Assembly: GCF_016865445.1 (NCBI RefSeq) | Contig: NZ_AP024412.1 | Coordinates: 992,001-1,056,000, forward strand | Reading direction: 5' to 3' | Length of the DNA stretch: 64,000 nucleotides | From: Mariniplasma anaerobium | GTDB lineage: Bacteria > Bacillota_I > Bacilli_A > Acholeplasmatales > Acholeplasmataceae | Shown: positions 32,501 through 38,810 of the stretch, one piece after another | How the letters are laid out: every line of letters starts with the position of its first letter | Position numbering within the stretch: position 1 is the first letter of the stretch | Translations under genes and position numbers: made by a program | The notes under the pieces: model-generated | Databases searched by the model: none | Seen by the model: only the letters and a program-made list of their open reading frames with translations | What the model was told of the DNA's origin: nothing

Positions 32501-34592
32501 CAAAAATAACTTTTACATAAAAGATATCTCCTGGCATAACTTTATCAATAGGATTATCATATTGATCAATAATAATAATTGATTTAATCGTAATATCACC
32601 ATTAATAAATGCATAGCCTGTATTGTTTTCAGTTGTATCAAAAATTCTTTCAACACCATGTTTTGAACCAATGATTTGTTCAACAACAAATGCTGTTTCT
32701 CCACCTGTAAATGAATCATCAACAATAAATTCTAAATAAATGCTATGTTGTGTAGAAACATTTGATATTGGATAAGTTTCACCATTAATAATAACATGTG
32801 AAAATTCAATACTTGAAGGATTATCAACTTCAACTTCCATACGAATCGTATCGCCTTCAGTTAATCGTTCAGTATTGATAATCTCAGTTGAAATAACACT
32901 TAAATAAGGCTTAGTGAAGCCTTCTTGTGTGACAACTAATTCTTGTTCACCTATGCCATCATTTAAATCATAAGCATAGATTATTTCTAAATTATATAAA
33001 GTATCGGCAATCACGTCTGAAATAGCTTTTAATGTTAAGTCAGAAAGTGTTCTAACTAATGTGCCTTCTTCATATAAATTGATTGTTTTCATATACCCAA
33101 CACTATCAACATCATCAATGACATAATCAAACTCTATTTGATCATAAGATGTTTCATATGTTGTAATATCTAGAGTAGGTGTTGCTTTTTCCATTGTCTT
33201 TAATATAGAACTAATATAAGCTGTTTGTACACCATTTCCGTCGTTCATGTCATATGTGTAATTTAAACGTATTTCATAATTTGTATTTGATAATAATTCA
33301 TCAAATGCAAATGTGTCTTCTAAAGTCTTAGACTCAATTAAGACACCTTCTAAATATATATCTAGAGATAAAATAGTTGCAATTTGATCTTCATCTACAA
33401 CTTCAAAATCAAATTCTAGTGATGTTTGAGTTTGAGAAAGGTCTAAATAATTTAATGTAGGTAATGTTTTTGCAATTGTTTGTGCATCATAAATTAAAAA
33501 GTCAGTTTGAATACCTTCACCTAAATCATATTGATAATTGACTTTAACTTGATAATCATGACCAGAATAAAGATCAGTAAATAAAGCCTGATCAATGGTT
33601 AGACTTGTTTCAACTAAAGTTAGACCATCATATAATTCAATTGTAGTAATCGTCGCAACATCTTTTAAATCTAAATCTTCTATTTGAATATTGATAGAGG
33701 TCTGGTCAATTGTTTGAGGTTGGATAATATATAATGGTAATGTTGAAAATTCGCCAGTTTCTAATACATGGATTCCAACACCTAGTCCATCGACTTTATC
33801 GTAAGCAGCTGCTATTGCATATGAATAAGTCTTGTTATAAGTTAATTGATTAACATCAATATGCGTCACATCAAAGCCTAAATCTTGTTCATAAACGATA
33901 CTTAATCCATCATAGATGAAAAATTTAGAACTTTGACCAGCTTCTAAAATTAAATCTGCATAATCAGTAACTTTCGCATCCAAGTTAAAAGACGTTGACC
34001 CTACGCTTAAATTTTCAGTTAAGCTAAAAGGTAGGTTTGTATGTTCAACACCAACAGTAACTGTTTGATTCCCATCCATAAGTACATCATTGATGGTTGT
34101 TCCATCAATATACTTAATACCATCTAATGTAAACTCTCTAATACCAGGAGTTTCATCAATAGTTACTTCTAAAATGAGCAACTCTGAATTTGAGCCATCT
34201 TCAAATTCATAAGATTGATATTTCTTCCCATTCATAGAAAAAGACAGAATCTCAAATTGATCTGGATTATAAACCGTGATGTGTATGTAGAGTGTTGTAT
34301 TTGGTAATACATAATACTCAACTTCTTCTGAAGAAATTATGCCGAACGCATCTTCAATATCATCTTGGAATATCTCGTCAATTGGATCTGTCTCAGGGTC
34401 ATCAATTGGGTCTGACTCAGGGTCATCAGTTTCTTGCTGATAGAAACTCGTTGTCGTATTGACTTCATTTAAAACTGTCATACCACGATAAACTGGAACT
34501 GTACCTGTAGTAATGTCAACTTTATCGCAACCAGAAAGCAGAAAAAATACACTAGTAATAATAATTACTAATACCAACATTCGTTTTTTCAT
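20592..34592 (-). CDS. Giant modular surface lipoprotein (FN3-like and GLUG repeats)
   Basis: About 4,666 residues. The start at 34592 is set by GGAGG 7 bases upstream and gives a lipoprotein signal peptide ending in LSGC (Cys22); an ATG 14 codons earlier has no RBS. After an acidic Asp/Pro linker come Fn3-like modules of roughly 82 residues (each ending in a YDLNDGxG- or YTYEFTDD-like strand). They are followed by two Ig-like segments (VDNPxxIEFxxxxINGxxY, then YINGDIYIESI..NPTxYxI) and a GLUG-type right-handed beta-helix block opening with TAEDLxN..NDIDL..FDGNGxxISNL. The series repeats: five beta-helix blocks, separated by 2, 5, 5 and 3 Fn3-like modules, the last block ending the protein. 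There is no LPxTG or transmembrane anchor, so attachment is through the lipid. Adhesin or surface coat is inferred. Confidence 0.85.
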   Translation of the reverse strand: MKKRMLVLVIIITSVFFLLSGCDKVDITTGTVPVYRGMTVLNEVNTTTSFYQQETDDPESDPIDDPETDPIDEIFQDDIEDAFGIISSEEVEYYVLPNTTLYIHITVYNPDQFEILSFSMNGKKYQSYEFEDGSNSELLILEVTIDETPGIREFTLDGIKYIDGTTINDVLMDGNQTVTVGVEHTNLPFSLTENLSVGSTSFNLDAKVTDYADLILEAGQSSKFFIYDGLSIVYEQDLGFDVTHIDVNQLTYNKTYSYAIAAAYDKVDGLGVGIHVLETGEFSTLPLYIIQPQTIDQTSINIQIEDLDLKDVATITTIELYDGLTLVETSLTIDQALFTDLYSGHDYQVKVNYQYDLGEGIQTDFLIYDAQTIAKTLPTLNYLDLSQTQTSLEFDFEVVDEDQIATILSLDIYLEGVLIESKTLEDTFAFDELLSNTNYEIRLNYTYDMNDGNGVQTAYISSILKTMEKATPTLDITTYETSYDQIEFDYVIDDVDSVGYMKTINLYEEGTLVRTLSDLTLKAISDVIADTLYNLEIIYAYDLNDGIGEQELVVTQEGFTKPYLSVISTEIINTERLTEGDTIRMEVEVDNPSSIEFSHVIINGETYPISNVSTQHSIYLEFIVDDSFTGGETAFVVEQIIGSKHGVERIFDTTENNTGYAFINGDITIKSIIIIDQYDNPIDKVMPGDIFYVKVIFDNPTGYDITNLKMANYNWDEGNNVNFTLSDDKTTAVFEQTAYYRNQILNFHVKSFTYGDDTFGFKTKDVDGVSTFIVSVTSSVYTYIYTADDLKNMKDGYAYKLANDIDLEGITWEPKDISYVVLDGNGYAIKNLSIVKTYTDTDVHLGLFKNINYSTITNLTLENFLFLVDMQRDQTSNNFSSYAGFLASNSYMSSFSKINVYGELSIQSGLGYDNQTGGLLGRSDNVSMNQIYVNANISSNVNRIGGIVGNAYETTIAKSYTEGKIFGKYETAGLIGYAQNSKITNSYSNATITVEENGAGLVGSANGIYILDSYYEGVISIANNWGNNGAGIITWGDQITLINVFSIAFDQDGTALNAILGTWGEHTFENVYTHPNNFDQEGILETSYEAIFANFNDIWDLNIWAFTDEKIVLKWTPSIRFTNIIESENFIGFAYATTDFDMVGQIESISLYKGDELFETITDLNIDRFEGLRHNTSYILVIRYVYNYGDELGDQVIEVKKEVRTTPAEGTPEITNLVYGVTHDTINFSYDLTDPNSIGVFDSIKLYDENQVLVQELAELDNLEFTGLLSNHMYKLVIKYGYTLDEIYGVEYNTKEVIIRTNPYVAFNSTTVLNTDALFMGDTLVIEVDIDNPDEIEFIEAVINGVTYPVINSSVSRLRVDMLLDDSYINGENSITIEKLIGLFNSEIFEYTLEDNNTDDIYMNGNIDVIDMNIYALNGNSVEYISQNNMLSIEIILDNNTLYDINSIELQLYRRNWGQDNQTITDFTIDDEKSTITFTLNADERLYQISVYSIEYSSERLSSITKVVSDIEESILVVEQETINYIYTPDDLQNIESGKVYQLANDIDLSGFSFTPIENFFGYLDGNGHVISNLTLIKSYTDENVRVGLFETLEFAIIKNLVISDSNIVITHRSTNGDYYESFIGVLAGYIGQQSMITNIVISANLDVNQENFNGNAKAGLLAGYIDQSKLREIRVSGTITGEDYMGGIAGNLSNSDVRNSYANVDLNVTGRYTGNFAGEIYGSTIINSYATGINSNTTSYETGGFATYINNSILKDVLSFTKDKDGAYKNPVLHFWDSRAEGTFSPAYNELFVTATIENMILHAQENWDSNIWTFTKELPMIKRIPTMDLKVDIKTISSLSFNIEVLDFDEVGSIQSVALYLKGVLIEELTDFTDIKFENLRYSSRYELRVVYAYDYEDGLGEQIIQKSLYAYTSDKENVPSVDYNNVVIDQDSIIFDYDLTDPLDIATFDSISLYDENNNLVDTIYATPYVFSNLYSNSYYYILVNYTYEFTDDTWGENLLEAFYEFETESYDMPTVQIQQGSNDFDSITFIVESDDPNTLGFVSKIELYDNNSLVQTLETFNNITFTNLLSDRWYRVILTYTYDLNDQQGPKTLQVESSGYTSYVQTPHYWVNDYTTTINSITLDYDFNDEADISTLIAIDLYDGFTKVDSALDLDNVSFSDLLSNHQYSIRFVYEYDKNNGQGIVRNFNQFQFSTLSYFIPEVDFTSIEVTQNEMFYEGTLIDENNLGQISHMAVYLDDVLVSETNLDTISLDSLTENTEYILIVSYTYNLLDGKGEIAKEVSYTFETAPYADITSVSLLNNNAIAVGDPLSISIEVDNPNQIVITHVVINGIKYEVSSFAVTRLRVDLTITEALGQYETTLTVEKLIGTYEGKYYTYYLTESNTVDTYINGNIYIESIDFLDMDLNEIEFIQENQMMTVRVNMYNPTNYQIDQLNLYRYSQYGSSNETITDFTIDSTSYLFTIAVTQGEYFTINFEQLVYSNENIIERTKQLSFTKTIIVLQDDEIREIKTAEDLLNVESGYHYVLMNDIDLYETMWVPIEKFSGVFDGNGHVISNLTLIESFIDENAYAGLFEELENAVVKNVIMNNATIVVTQGSTSGNYYEGFIGILAGRVYQNTQISNIIISGEIDTVVTSNGSQFTGFIAGYMDRATLSEIRVEGIITAGRNSGGIAGRIYQSYIQNVYSYINLYVDDEETGNFAGSIDNSTIIDSYATGIYSNYVSPWQGGGFAGYVYSSTLENVLSFTKDHNGEYKNPVSGYWNNIYTNVYGLTNYGMFTKASYEDMMTFAQNNWDNSIWIFTKEFPTLKRIPILNVEVKDESVSTLSFDINIMDLDNVGEIKSAALYLKGVLVEELIDYTTIEFENLRYSTKYELRIVYGYDYQDGLGEQLIEASMFAFTDDKDNVPSIEFKDVVIDQESITLDYDLIDLLLISEFVSVELYDEDGILLDTLTAAPYTFDGLFADTLYYVQVNYTYEFTDDTWGENTLEAIYEFVTDSYDVPTVSFGSSDNGVDYIDFSLIIDDDFNLGIISAVELYTNGTKVDELETFDTYKFEDLLSNSWYTIRVTYTYDLNDQQGLRTFIVESSYNTQYISNPYYYMNELNTNFDSVKFTYYEEDPNDISTLISIDLYNGLTKIDTLDTFEVISFNNLLSNHQYYVRFVYEYDKNDGNGLVTSYRQDSFVTSVYETPVVDFSNIEVTTTALSYEALLQDGYNLGNITQMDLYLDGVLIEQTTNDVIQVVDLLQNTTYQLLVSYEYNLADGKGLIQKQATYTFETAPYADIAGVSIINNTAVAVGDSLSINIDLDNPNEIVFEEVVINGIKYEVSSYTVSKLRVDILLTEDIGQLATTLTVEKLIGTFNDKLYTYNVNHLNTVDTYINGDIYIESIEILNSSQDVVTYGILNETVTVKINFYNPSNYNISNIEIYKTNYYYGSTYNIDDFTIEGNSYIFTTVIEWDNILTIRIENFTYENNEIEERTKQSNFEKNLIVLQDLEIRNIYTAEDLQDMISGYHYVLRNDIDLSSSLWTPIEEFNGVFDGNGYTISNLTFIKTYLDQNVYAGLFEMIKYSEIRNVTLENVSIITTLRSNSNGTYEMHVGALAGSINRSIIENVNISGQIDLKNETYQYGNYAGFVAGTIDDSTLNFIYVNGYVKSTGEAAGISSRFYRSDATNIIANVSLRSENNYLVSGLFNYFENSNLLNAYAVGRSYSQEYYNSFGLTYYANNSTIENSFSYLYGANNRILRSIANQNNSKFTNVYTPVNDGYTTVMPLADVLDLMNGIWGNEYFVYVNDYPLFKIQPKLEVRNVVSDNSTITFDLYIDDPHQIGEIDTILLYQDQVLIAEITDLENLTFTDLRYGSTYKIEIRYVYDYQDGSGQKEIVATYRVRTTDPENVPEITIVNVAVGQEDITFDYQLVDELGITQSMVYNLLDQDYNILQTSLTLKAFGNLYSETTYFLEVIAIYEFVDDEFGPSQASEILEFTTYAKAVPTMSFNNVSSTNNSISFNFNLSDIDDVGTFTEISIYQGSTLIESLSDLTVRTFNSLDAYTAYTIYAVYSYNLNQGLANVEITDDYTLKTTPVVELTETKLMNTSAIVSGDAISLKLYLNNPNGLEFTDVMINGQVYSVTQLSQTELLVEFLTDENYIGGLTDLVVTNLYATYENQTFNITTAINNTAQIMINGDIYVESIDSYLNQELIYYTYINQEIEVVVQFYNPTGYDIDSITIYRGAYGNTTYDSTQFTLNTDHTQATINFTASNTNMYEHFRVESFYYSNEALDSRSRLSAADSNHIVLMTTEAQIVITTAEQLQNMSSDHSYILANDIDLDGFEWEPIENFKGAFDGAGYTISNLNIVKTYEDQTPYVGLFASTSLAVIKNLALENVNISITTRTYINNNYEMYVGALIGRTNAYTVIENVSVTGTITATNTTDSSTYIGGLAGAIEESVIENISINAFITSNSTSWGGTGGVAGQFNSSKAQRIYVDVVIDAYRYVGGVFGRMYSSSLNIAEAHVDINAYEYVGGLVSSVNYSDISNVYTTGTINITNWGSGAICFDLRDDSILTYAYSTINFSSQNSVYGLVREVSNSEIRFVYTTSKSLNNDDYVRAIEYVNDSYEFEDVYTLYQYNNFAIYNSSLANIQQIMSTLYDHDIWNFELVDEFGNPTLK
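24030..26993 (-). repeat. 988-residue duplication unit, copy B, in the giant gene
   Basis: From the NDIDL motif of beta-helix block 3 to that of block 4 is exactly 2964 bases (988 codons). It includes the beta-helix block, five Fn3-like modules and the Ig-like pair, in the same order as copy A. Shared strings include VIDQxSI, EFTDDTWGEN, YTYDLNDQQG and FDGNGHVISNL/FDGNGYTISNL. Confidence 0.85.
26994..29957 (-). repeat. 988-residue duplication unit, copy A, in the giant gene
   Basis: From the NDIDL motif of block 2 to that of block 3 is again exactly 2964 bases. Module order is identical to copy B. The flanking intervals are shorter (2226 bases between blocks 1 and 2; 2406 between blocks 4 and 5), because they contain fewer Fn3-like modules. 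Confidence 0.85.
34381..34428 (-). repeat. 24-bp tandem repeat, two copies, coding for the acidic linker
   Basis: Copies at 34381-34404 and 34405-34428 differ at 2 of 24 positions and encode consecutive DDPETDPI / DDPESDPI units just after the lipid anchor of the giant protein. Short in-frame repeats like this can change length by slippage. Confidence 0.85.
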
Positions 34593-34661
34593 AAAAGACC
34601 TCCATAATCTTTTAAAATCATTTATTAAAAACATTATAAACTGTGTCGTCGATTTTTTTTC

Positions 34662-34670
34662 ATTATACCA
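34662..34670 (-). promoter_or_regulatory. Possible extended -10 promoter of the giant gene
   Basis: TGGTATAAT on the minus strand about 70 bases upstream of the start codon, with no convincing -35 at 16-18 bases. It lies between the cpsB terminator and the giant gene, so independent transcription is plausible. Confidence 0.4.
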
Positions 34671-34727
34671 CTTTTATTTTGAAAAGTTACTTCATTTCTT
34701 GTTTATAATTATTACATTTTTCTTAAT

Positions 34728-34754
34728 AAATAAAAAAACCACTAAAAAGTGGTT
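34728..34754 (-). terminator. Terminator overlapping the cpsB stop codon
   Basis: Stem AACCACT / AGTGGTT with a short T/A loop and a tail TTTTTTTATTT on the minus strand. The cpsB TAG stop (34742-34744) is inside the hairpin. Confidence 0.88.
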
Positions 34755-35425
34755 AATTCAATACGATTAAATAATAAATTTAGAGATTTATCATCATAAT
34801 ATTTACTTAAATGTTTCTTTGCTTGCATTAAATTTGGAGGTCTTTTATCTAAATTGTGTGTGTCTGTTGCAATAACATCAATTAAATTGTTTTTAATCAT
34901 CATTTTTACAGTTTTTTTATCTACACTTTTATCAAGGTTTAGAATTGATGATGCATTGGTTTGAATCAATGCTCCAGTTTCTCTAATTTTGATGATATCT
35001 TCCATTGATAAATACTGATATCTTTCTGTATGTGCAACTATAACTTGATAACCCATGTGCATTAAATCAAAACAAATATCTTCAATTGGAGTTTCAATTC
35101 TTGTTGGAAATTCCATTAATATATATTTATGTTTTCCAAAAGCATAATCATCATAATTTGTATTGAGATGACTTCTGTAATGAATTTCTCCTGCTAAATA
35201 AAGATTTATATCTAATTTAGATTGTTTAACTGCTTCTTTTAATGAGTTAAATGCAATGATTTGTTCTTCTTTTGAAGCTTTTGTAACTCTTGATTGAATA
35301 TGTGGTGTCAAAATGATATCTGTAACACCTTGCATAATTTCAATTTCAATCATTTTAAGTGATGTCTCTATATCTTGAGAGCCATCATCGACTTTCGGTA
35401 AAATATGAGTATGAATATCTATCAT
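34742..35425 (-). CDS. cpsB: Capsule-type tyrosine-protein phosphatase (PHP family, CpsB/YwqE)
   Basis: 227-residue metal-dependent PHP-domain phosphatase that dephosphorylates the partner BY-kinase. The metal-binding motif MIDIHTHILPKVDDGS is at the very N-terminus, followed by ILTPHIQSR, LAGEIHYR, VIVAHTERYQ and VIATDTHNLDKR, the set of His/Asp/Glu ligands expected for CpsB/CapC. The start overlaps the kinase gene by 4 bases (ATGA), so the two are translationally coupled. It is the last gene of the cpsC-cpsD-cpsB unit. Confidence 0.92.
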   Translation of the reverse strand: MIDIHTHILPKVDDGSQDIETSLKMIEIEIMQGVTDIILTPHIQSRVTKASKEEQIIAFNSLKEAVKQSKLDINLYLAGEIHYRSHLNTNYDDYAFGKHKYILMEFPTRIETPIEDICFDLMHMGYQVIVAHTERYQYLSMEDIIKIRETGALIQTNASSILNLDKSVDKKTVKMMIKNNLIDVIATDTHNLDKRPPNLMQAKKHLSKYYDDKSLNLLFNRIELTTF

Positions 35426-36186
35426 TTAATATCATCATCGTCATCATCATCAGAATAATAAGCATAATTTTGTCCATATCCATATACGCCTGATTTTAAA
35501 TCAACTTGTGTTAAAACAAGTCCAATAATATTAATTCCATGATTTTTAAGATTGCTAACTGCTTCTCTAACTACTGATTTCTTAGCTTTTCCTTGTGCAA
35601 CAACGAAAATGACACCATCAGCTAATTTAGAAATATAAAGTGCATCAGATACCGCAATAACTGGTGGAGTATCTAATAAAACATAATCATATTCTTCTTT
35701 TAATTGTGCAATTAAGTCTTGTAGTTTTTTAGCTTCTAAAACATTGATGATGGCAGATGTTTTTTCACCAGAAGTCATAAAATCAATACCTAAATCTTCT
35801 GAATGATTGATTGCTTTTTCTAAAGAAACCTTACCTGATAAATAATCAGTTAATCCATCTTTATTTGGAGAGCCAAAAACACGATTCATCTTTGGTTTTC
35901 TTAAATCAAGATCAATAACGATAACTTTTTTACCTCTTTGACCTAAAAGATAGGATAAATTAGATACAAATGTTGATTTACCTTCTGAAGGAAGAGTAGA
36001 TGTAAATTGAATAACTTTTAAATCTCCATCGACATTTGCGTAATCCAAATTGATAATAACTTTTTGGAAAGATTCTGTAACAAATGATAAAGGATCTTGT
36101 TTTGTAATGATATAGTCATATTTTTCAATTCGTTCACCATTAATTAAACGATCAATTGAAAAATTCTTTAACTTCTTTTTTGCCAT
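35422..36186 (-). CDS. cpsD: Bacterial tyrosine kinase (CpsD/YwqD type)
   Basis: 254-residue cytoplasmic BY-kinase. Walker A is TSTLPSEGKSTFVSN, Walker A' is VIVIDLDLRKP and Walker B is YDYVLLDTPP. The C-terminus carries a tyrosine cluster in VYGYGQNYAYYS followed by seven Asp residues, the expected autophosphorylation tail. The chosen ATG at 36186 is 9 bases after AAGGAGG and just inside the end of the cpsC gene; an upstream frame extension lacks an RBS. It works with CpsC (its membrane activator) and CpsB (phosphatase) to control export and chain length of a surface polysaccharide. Confidence 0.93.
   Translation of the reverse strand: MAKKKLKNFSIDRLINGERIEKYDYIITKQDPLSFVTESFQKVIINLDYANVDGDLKVIQFTSTLPSEGKSTFVSNLSYLLGQRGKKVIVIDLDLRKPKMNRVFGSPNKDGLTDYLSGKVSLEKAINHSEDLGIDFMTSGEKTSAIINVLEAKKLQDLIAQLKEEYDYVLLDTPPVIAVSDALYISKLADGVIFVVAQGKAKKSVVREAVSNLKNHGINIIGLVLTQVDLKSGVYGYGQNYAYYSDDDDDDDIK
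35431..35451 (-). repeat. Asp-codon triplet run at the end of cpsD
   Basis: Seven consecutive Asp codons (six GAT, one GAC) directly after the tyrosine cluster of the kinase. A 21-base triplet run is prone to length change, but it stays in frame. Confidence 0.8.
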
Positions 36187-36187
36187 G

Positions 36188-36898
36188 TTAGAAATCCTCC
36201 TTAACTTCAAATGTAGGAATGACTCCTAAAACTTGAATATCAAATGCAGCTTCAAGTTGTTCTTTTGTCTTATATGAGTTATTTAAAAACTCTTTAATAA
36301 ATACAAAACCAACGCCAATGATACCACCTAAAATAATACCTATTACTAAATATAAAGGTTTATTAGGAGATTCATAAAGACCAGGTTGTGCAAATGATGT
36401 TCTTGTGATTTTATCTTTTAAAGATGTGAAAGCTGGATTGCCATTTGCAATGTCAATTGCATTTTCAATAACTGAATTAACAATTTGTCTAGCAACCAAT
36501 GGATCTTCATCTATAAATTTAATATTAATAAAATAACTGGTTAAAGATGATGTAACAGTTAAATTAGATCTTAGATTACTTGCTGTTCTATCTAAATCTA
36601 AATCAAGGATAACTTCATCTAAGACAATATCTTTTGACATGTATTCAGCAATTGTAGTTAATAATTTTTGTGCAGTAGAATAATCAAATGATCCTTCAAC
36701 AGCTGTATCAACTTCTACTTGCACCATCACATCTGCATTGGATGCATATTTTGCATCAGCAATGACAAATGCATATACACCAGCAAGTATTGCAACTAGT
36801 GTTGTAAACGCAAATATTAAGACAATATTCTTTCTGATGATATGGTATAGGTCTACTAAACTTATTTCATTTTGTGTATCATTATTTTGTTCATTCAT
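36188..36898 (-). CDS. cpsC: Chain-length regulator / kinase activator (Wzz, CpsC/YwqC)
   Basis: 236-residue polysaccharide co-polymerase. A short cytoplasmic N-terminus (NEISLVDLYHIIRKN) leads to a membrane helix IVLIFAFTTLVAILAGVYAF, an extracellular Wzz domain (roughly residues 45-165) and a second helix LYLVIGIILGGIIGVGFVF with the Pro-rich lead PGLYESPNKP, ending in a short cytoplasmic tail that would activate CpsD. The ATG at 36898 is preferred because AAGGAGGG lies 11 bases upstream; an earlier in-frame start overlaps the promoter region. It is the first gene of the cpsCDB unit. Confidence 0.92.
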   Translation of the reverse strand: MNEQNNDTQNEISLVDLYHIIRKNIVLIFAFTTLVAILAGVYAFVIADAKYASNADVMVQVEVDTAVEGSFDYSTAQKLLTTIAEYMSKDIVLDEVILDLDLDRTASNLRSNLTVTSSLTSYFINIKFIDEDPLVARQIVNSVIENAIDIANGNPAFTSLKDKITRTSFAQPGLYESPNKPLYLVIGIILGGIIGVGFVFIKEFLNNSYKTKEQLEAAFDIQVLGVIPTFEVKEDF

Positions 36899-36942
36899 TT
36901 TATGTATAGCCCTCCTTGGATATGAAAATAACAACTATATAA

Positions 36943-36972
36943 ATTATAGCATAATTATTTATAATTAAACAA
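36943..36972 (-). promoter_or_regulatory. Promoter of cpsCDB
   Basis: -35 TTGTTT (36967-36972) and -10 TATAAT (36943-36948) with an 18-base spacer and an extended TGC before the -10. Confidence 0.7.
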
Positions 36973-36989
36973 ATTAAAACATTTATAAA

Positions 36990-38738
36990 TTATTTATTAA
37001 ATAGCGAGATAACTTCATCAATATCTTTTTTAACTTGTTCTAAAGATGAAATCCAAAAATCTTTACTTGTAACATCAATATCCATAGAATTTGCTGCTTC
37101 TTCAACACTTGTTTTAGTCGTAAGTGTTAAAAGATCATCATAGTTATTTAAAAACTTATCAGGATTTTTTAAATATGCTGCATATAATCCTTTTCCAAAT
37201 AACAATCCAAATGCATATGGAAAATTATAAAAATTTAGTCCTGCACTATAATAATGTCCTTTATTAAGCCACATATATGGATGGAGCGTATAAACATTAA
37301 GTCCATCAGTGTATGCTTCTTTTTGAGCATCCATCATCAAAGCTTTCATTTGATTTTTATTAATTGGACCATGTGAATGTTCAAATAATTTAGTTTCAAA
37401 TATATATCTAGATAAAATATCTATAATAACTTGAGTGTCTCCTTGAAGAGAGTTTTCTAATACAGATAATTTTTCTTCATCTTTTGATAATTGTTTTAAT
37501 AAATAATTATTAACAATAGTTTCACAGAATATTGATGCAGTTTCTGCTAAAGGCATTGGATAAGACCAATGAAGTGGTTTATTATCTGAAATCACTTCAC
37601 CATGGTATCCATGGCCAAGTTCATGAGCTAAAGTTAGGACATCAGATAGAGAGCCTGTAAAGTTTGACATAATTCTTGATTGTTTAATTTGTGGTTGATT
37701 TGAACAAAACGCTCCGCCACGTTTACCTTTTTTAGGAAATGGATCAACCCAATTGTTATCAAATGCTTTAGTCGCAAAATCTCCTAGGCGCTTAGAATAG
37801 CCATAAAACGCATCTTTAATGATTTTTTGTGCTTCTTCATATGTATAAGTCTTAGTTAATTTTCCAACTGGCGCAAATAAATCATAAAATGGAAGTGATC
37901 CTTTATGATCTAAATATTTAGATTTAGCTTTTAGATATTCTGCAAAATATGGTCTATATTCTAACATTGCTGAAAGCATTGCATTTAGAGTTTTGTCTGT
38001 CATTTTAGATTGAAATAATGTTTTAGACAATGCAGAATCATAACCACGTAATTCATTCATAGTTGTTACTTCTCGTTTAATATTAGATAAAGCTAAAGCA
38101 ACTTGATCATCTATTTTTTCATAAGCTTTTAATTCTGCTTCAAATGCTGCTTTTCTAACTTTAGGATCAGCATCATATGCAAGATTTCTAACTTCACTTA
38201 ATGTGATTTCTTTTTCATCATAATCAACTGGAAGATTTGCAGTAGTTAGAGAATGAAGTTGACCCCAACTTGATGAAGCAAACTCTCTCATTTTTGCATA
38301 TAATACTTCTTCTTTTTCACTTAATAAATGTTTAGCATCATCTTGTTCTCTTTTTAAGACATAAAGATAAGTTCTTATAGCCTTAGAATGTTCAGCTAAT
38401 TTATCTAAATCAACACTTGTTAAGTATCTTTGGAAAATCACTTGCTCTGCAGTGACTTTTCTAAAGATTTGTTGCATTTTTGCTAAATAGCGAGGTCCAT
38501 TTTCATCATTAACATTTGTAGCCATTGTTAAAGATGCAAATGAGCCTAAAGTTCTTGATAATATCGTTATAGCTTCTTCACGTTTAATATACCCTTCGAT
38601 ATACTGTGTATCATTTTCTTGTTTTTGATATAGAATGTAGCTCTTTAAGTCATCAATTTTTTTATCTAGTTTCTTTAAGTCATTTTCATATGCTTCATCA
38701 AAGCCTTTGTATAAATCGCTTAAATCCCAGTTTTTCAT
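36990..38738 (-). CDS. pepF: Oligoendopeptidase F (M3 family)
   Basis: 582-residue cytosolic zinc metallopeptidase that cleaves short peptides. The zinc motif HELGH is in LAHELGHGYHGEV (about residue 370), with the third ligand Glu in AETASIFCETI about 25 residues on. The N-terminus NWDLSDLYKGFDEAY and the segment FDNNWVDPFPKKGKRGGAFC (about 320-340) are typical PepF signatures. RBS AGGAGG 8 bases before the ATG. It is flanked by glnA upstream (behind its terminator) and the cps promoter downstream. No clear terminator is seen after it. Confidence 0.95.
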   Translation of the reverse strand: MKNWDLSDLYKGFDEAYENDLKKLDKKIDDLKSYILYQKQENDTQYIEGYIKREEAITILSRTLGSFASLTMATNVNDENGPRYLAKMQQIFRKVTAEQVIFQRYLTSVDLDKLAEHSKAIRTYLYVLKREQDDAKHLLSEKEEVLYAKMREFASSSWGQLHSLTTANLPVDYDEKEITLSEVRNLAYDADPKVRKAAFEAELKAYEKIDDQVALALSNIKREVTTMNELRGYDSALSKTLFQSKMTDKTLNAMLSAMLEYRPYFAEYLKAKSKYLDHKGSLPFYDLFAPVGKLTKTYTYEEAQKIIKDAFYGYSKRLGDFATKAFDNNWVDPFPKKGKRGGAFCSNQPQIKQSRIMSNFTGSLSDVLTLAHELGHGYHGEVISDNKPLHWSYPMPLAETASIFCETIVNNYLLKQLSKDEEKLSVLENSLQGDTQVIIDILSRYIFETKLFEHSHGPINKNQMKALMMDAQKEAYTDGLNVYTLHPYMWLNKGHYYSAGLNFYNFPYAFGLLFGKGLYAAYLKNPDKFLNNYDDLLTLTTKTSVEEAANSMDIDVTSKDFWISSLEQVKKDIDEVISLFNK

Positions 38739-38787
38739 AAATTTGCCTCCTATTTTTATTACTTAAATTATATCATTATTTTACAAT

Positions 38788-38810
38788 TAAAAAAAGGCAC
38801 GAATGCCTTT
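38788..38810 (-). terminator. Terminator touching the glnA stop codon
   Basis: Stem AAAGGCA / TGCCTTT closed by a TTCG tetraloop, then TTTTTT on the minus strand. The stem begins at the last base of the glnA region. Confidence 0.9.

Noticed and set aside
34381-34428. Sortase or phase-variation switch at the acidic linker repeat
   Set aside because: The repeat is 24 bases, so changes stay in frame; no LPxTG motif is found in the protein.
20592-34592. CRISPR array or simple DNA repeat
   Set aside because: The repetition is at protein-module level with diverged DNA and a continuous reading frame; there are no short identical spaced repeats.
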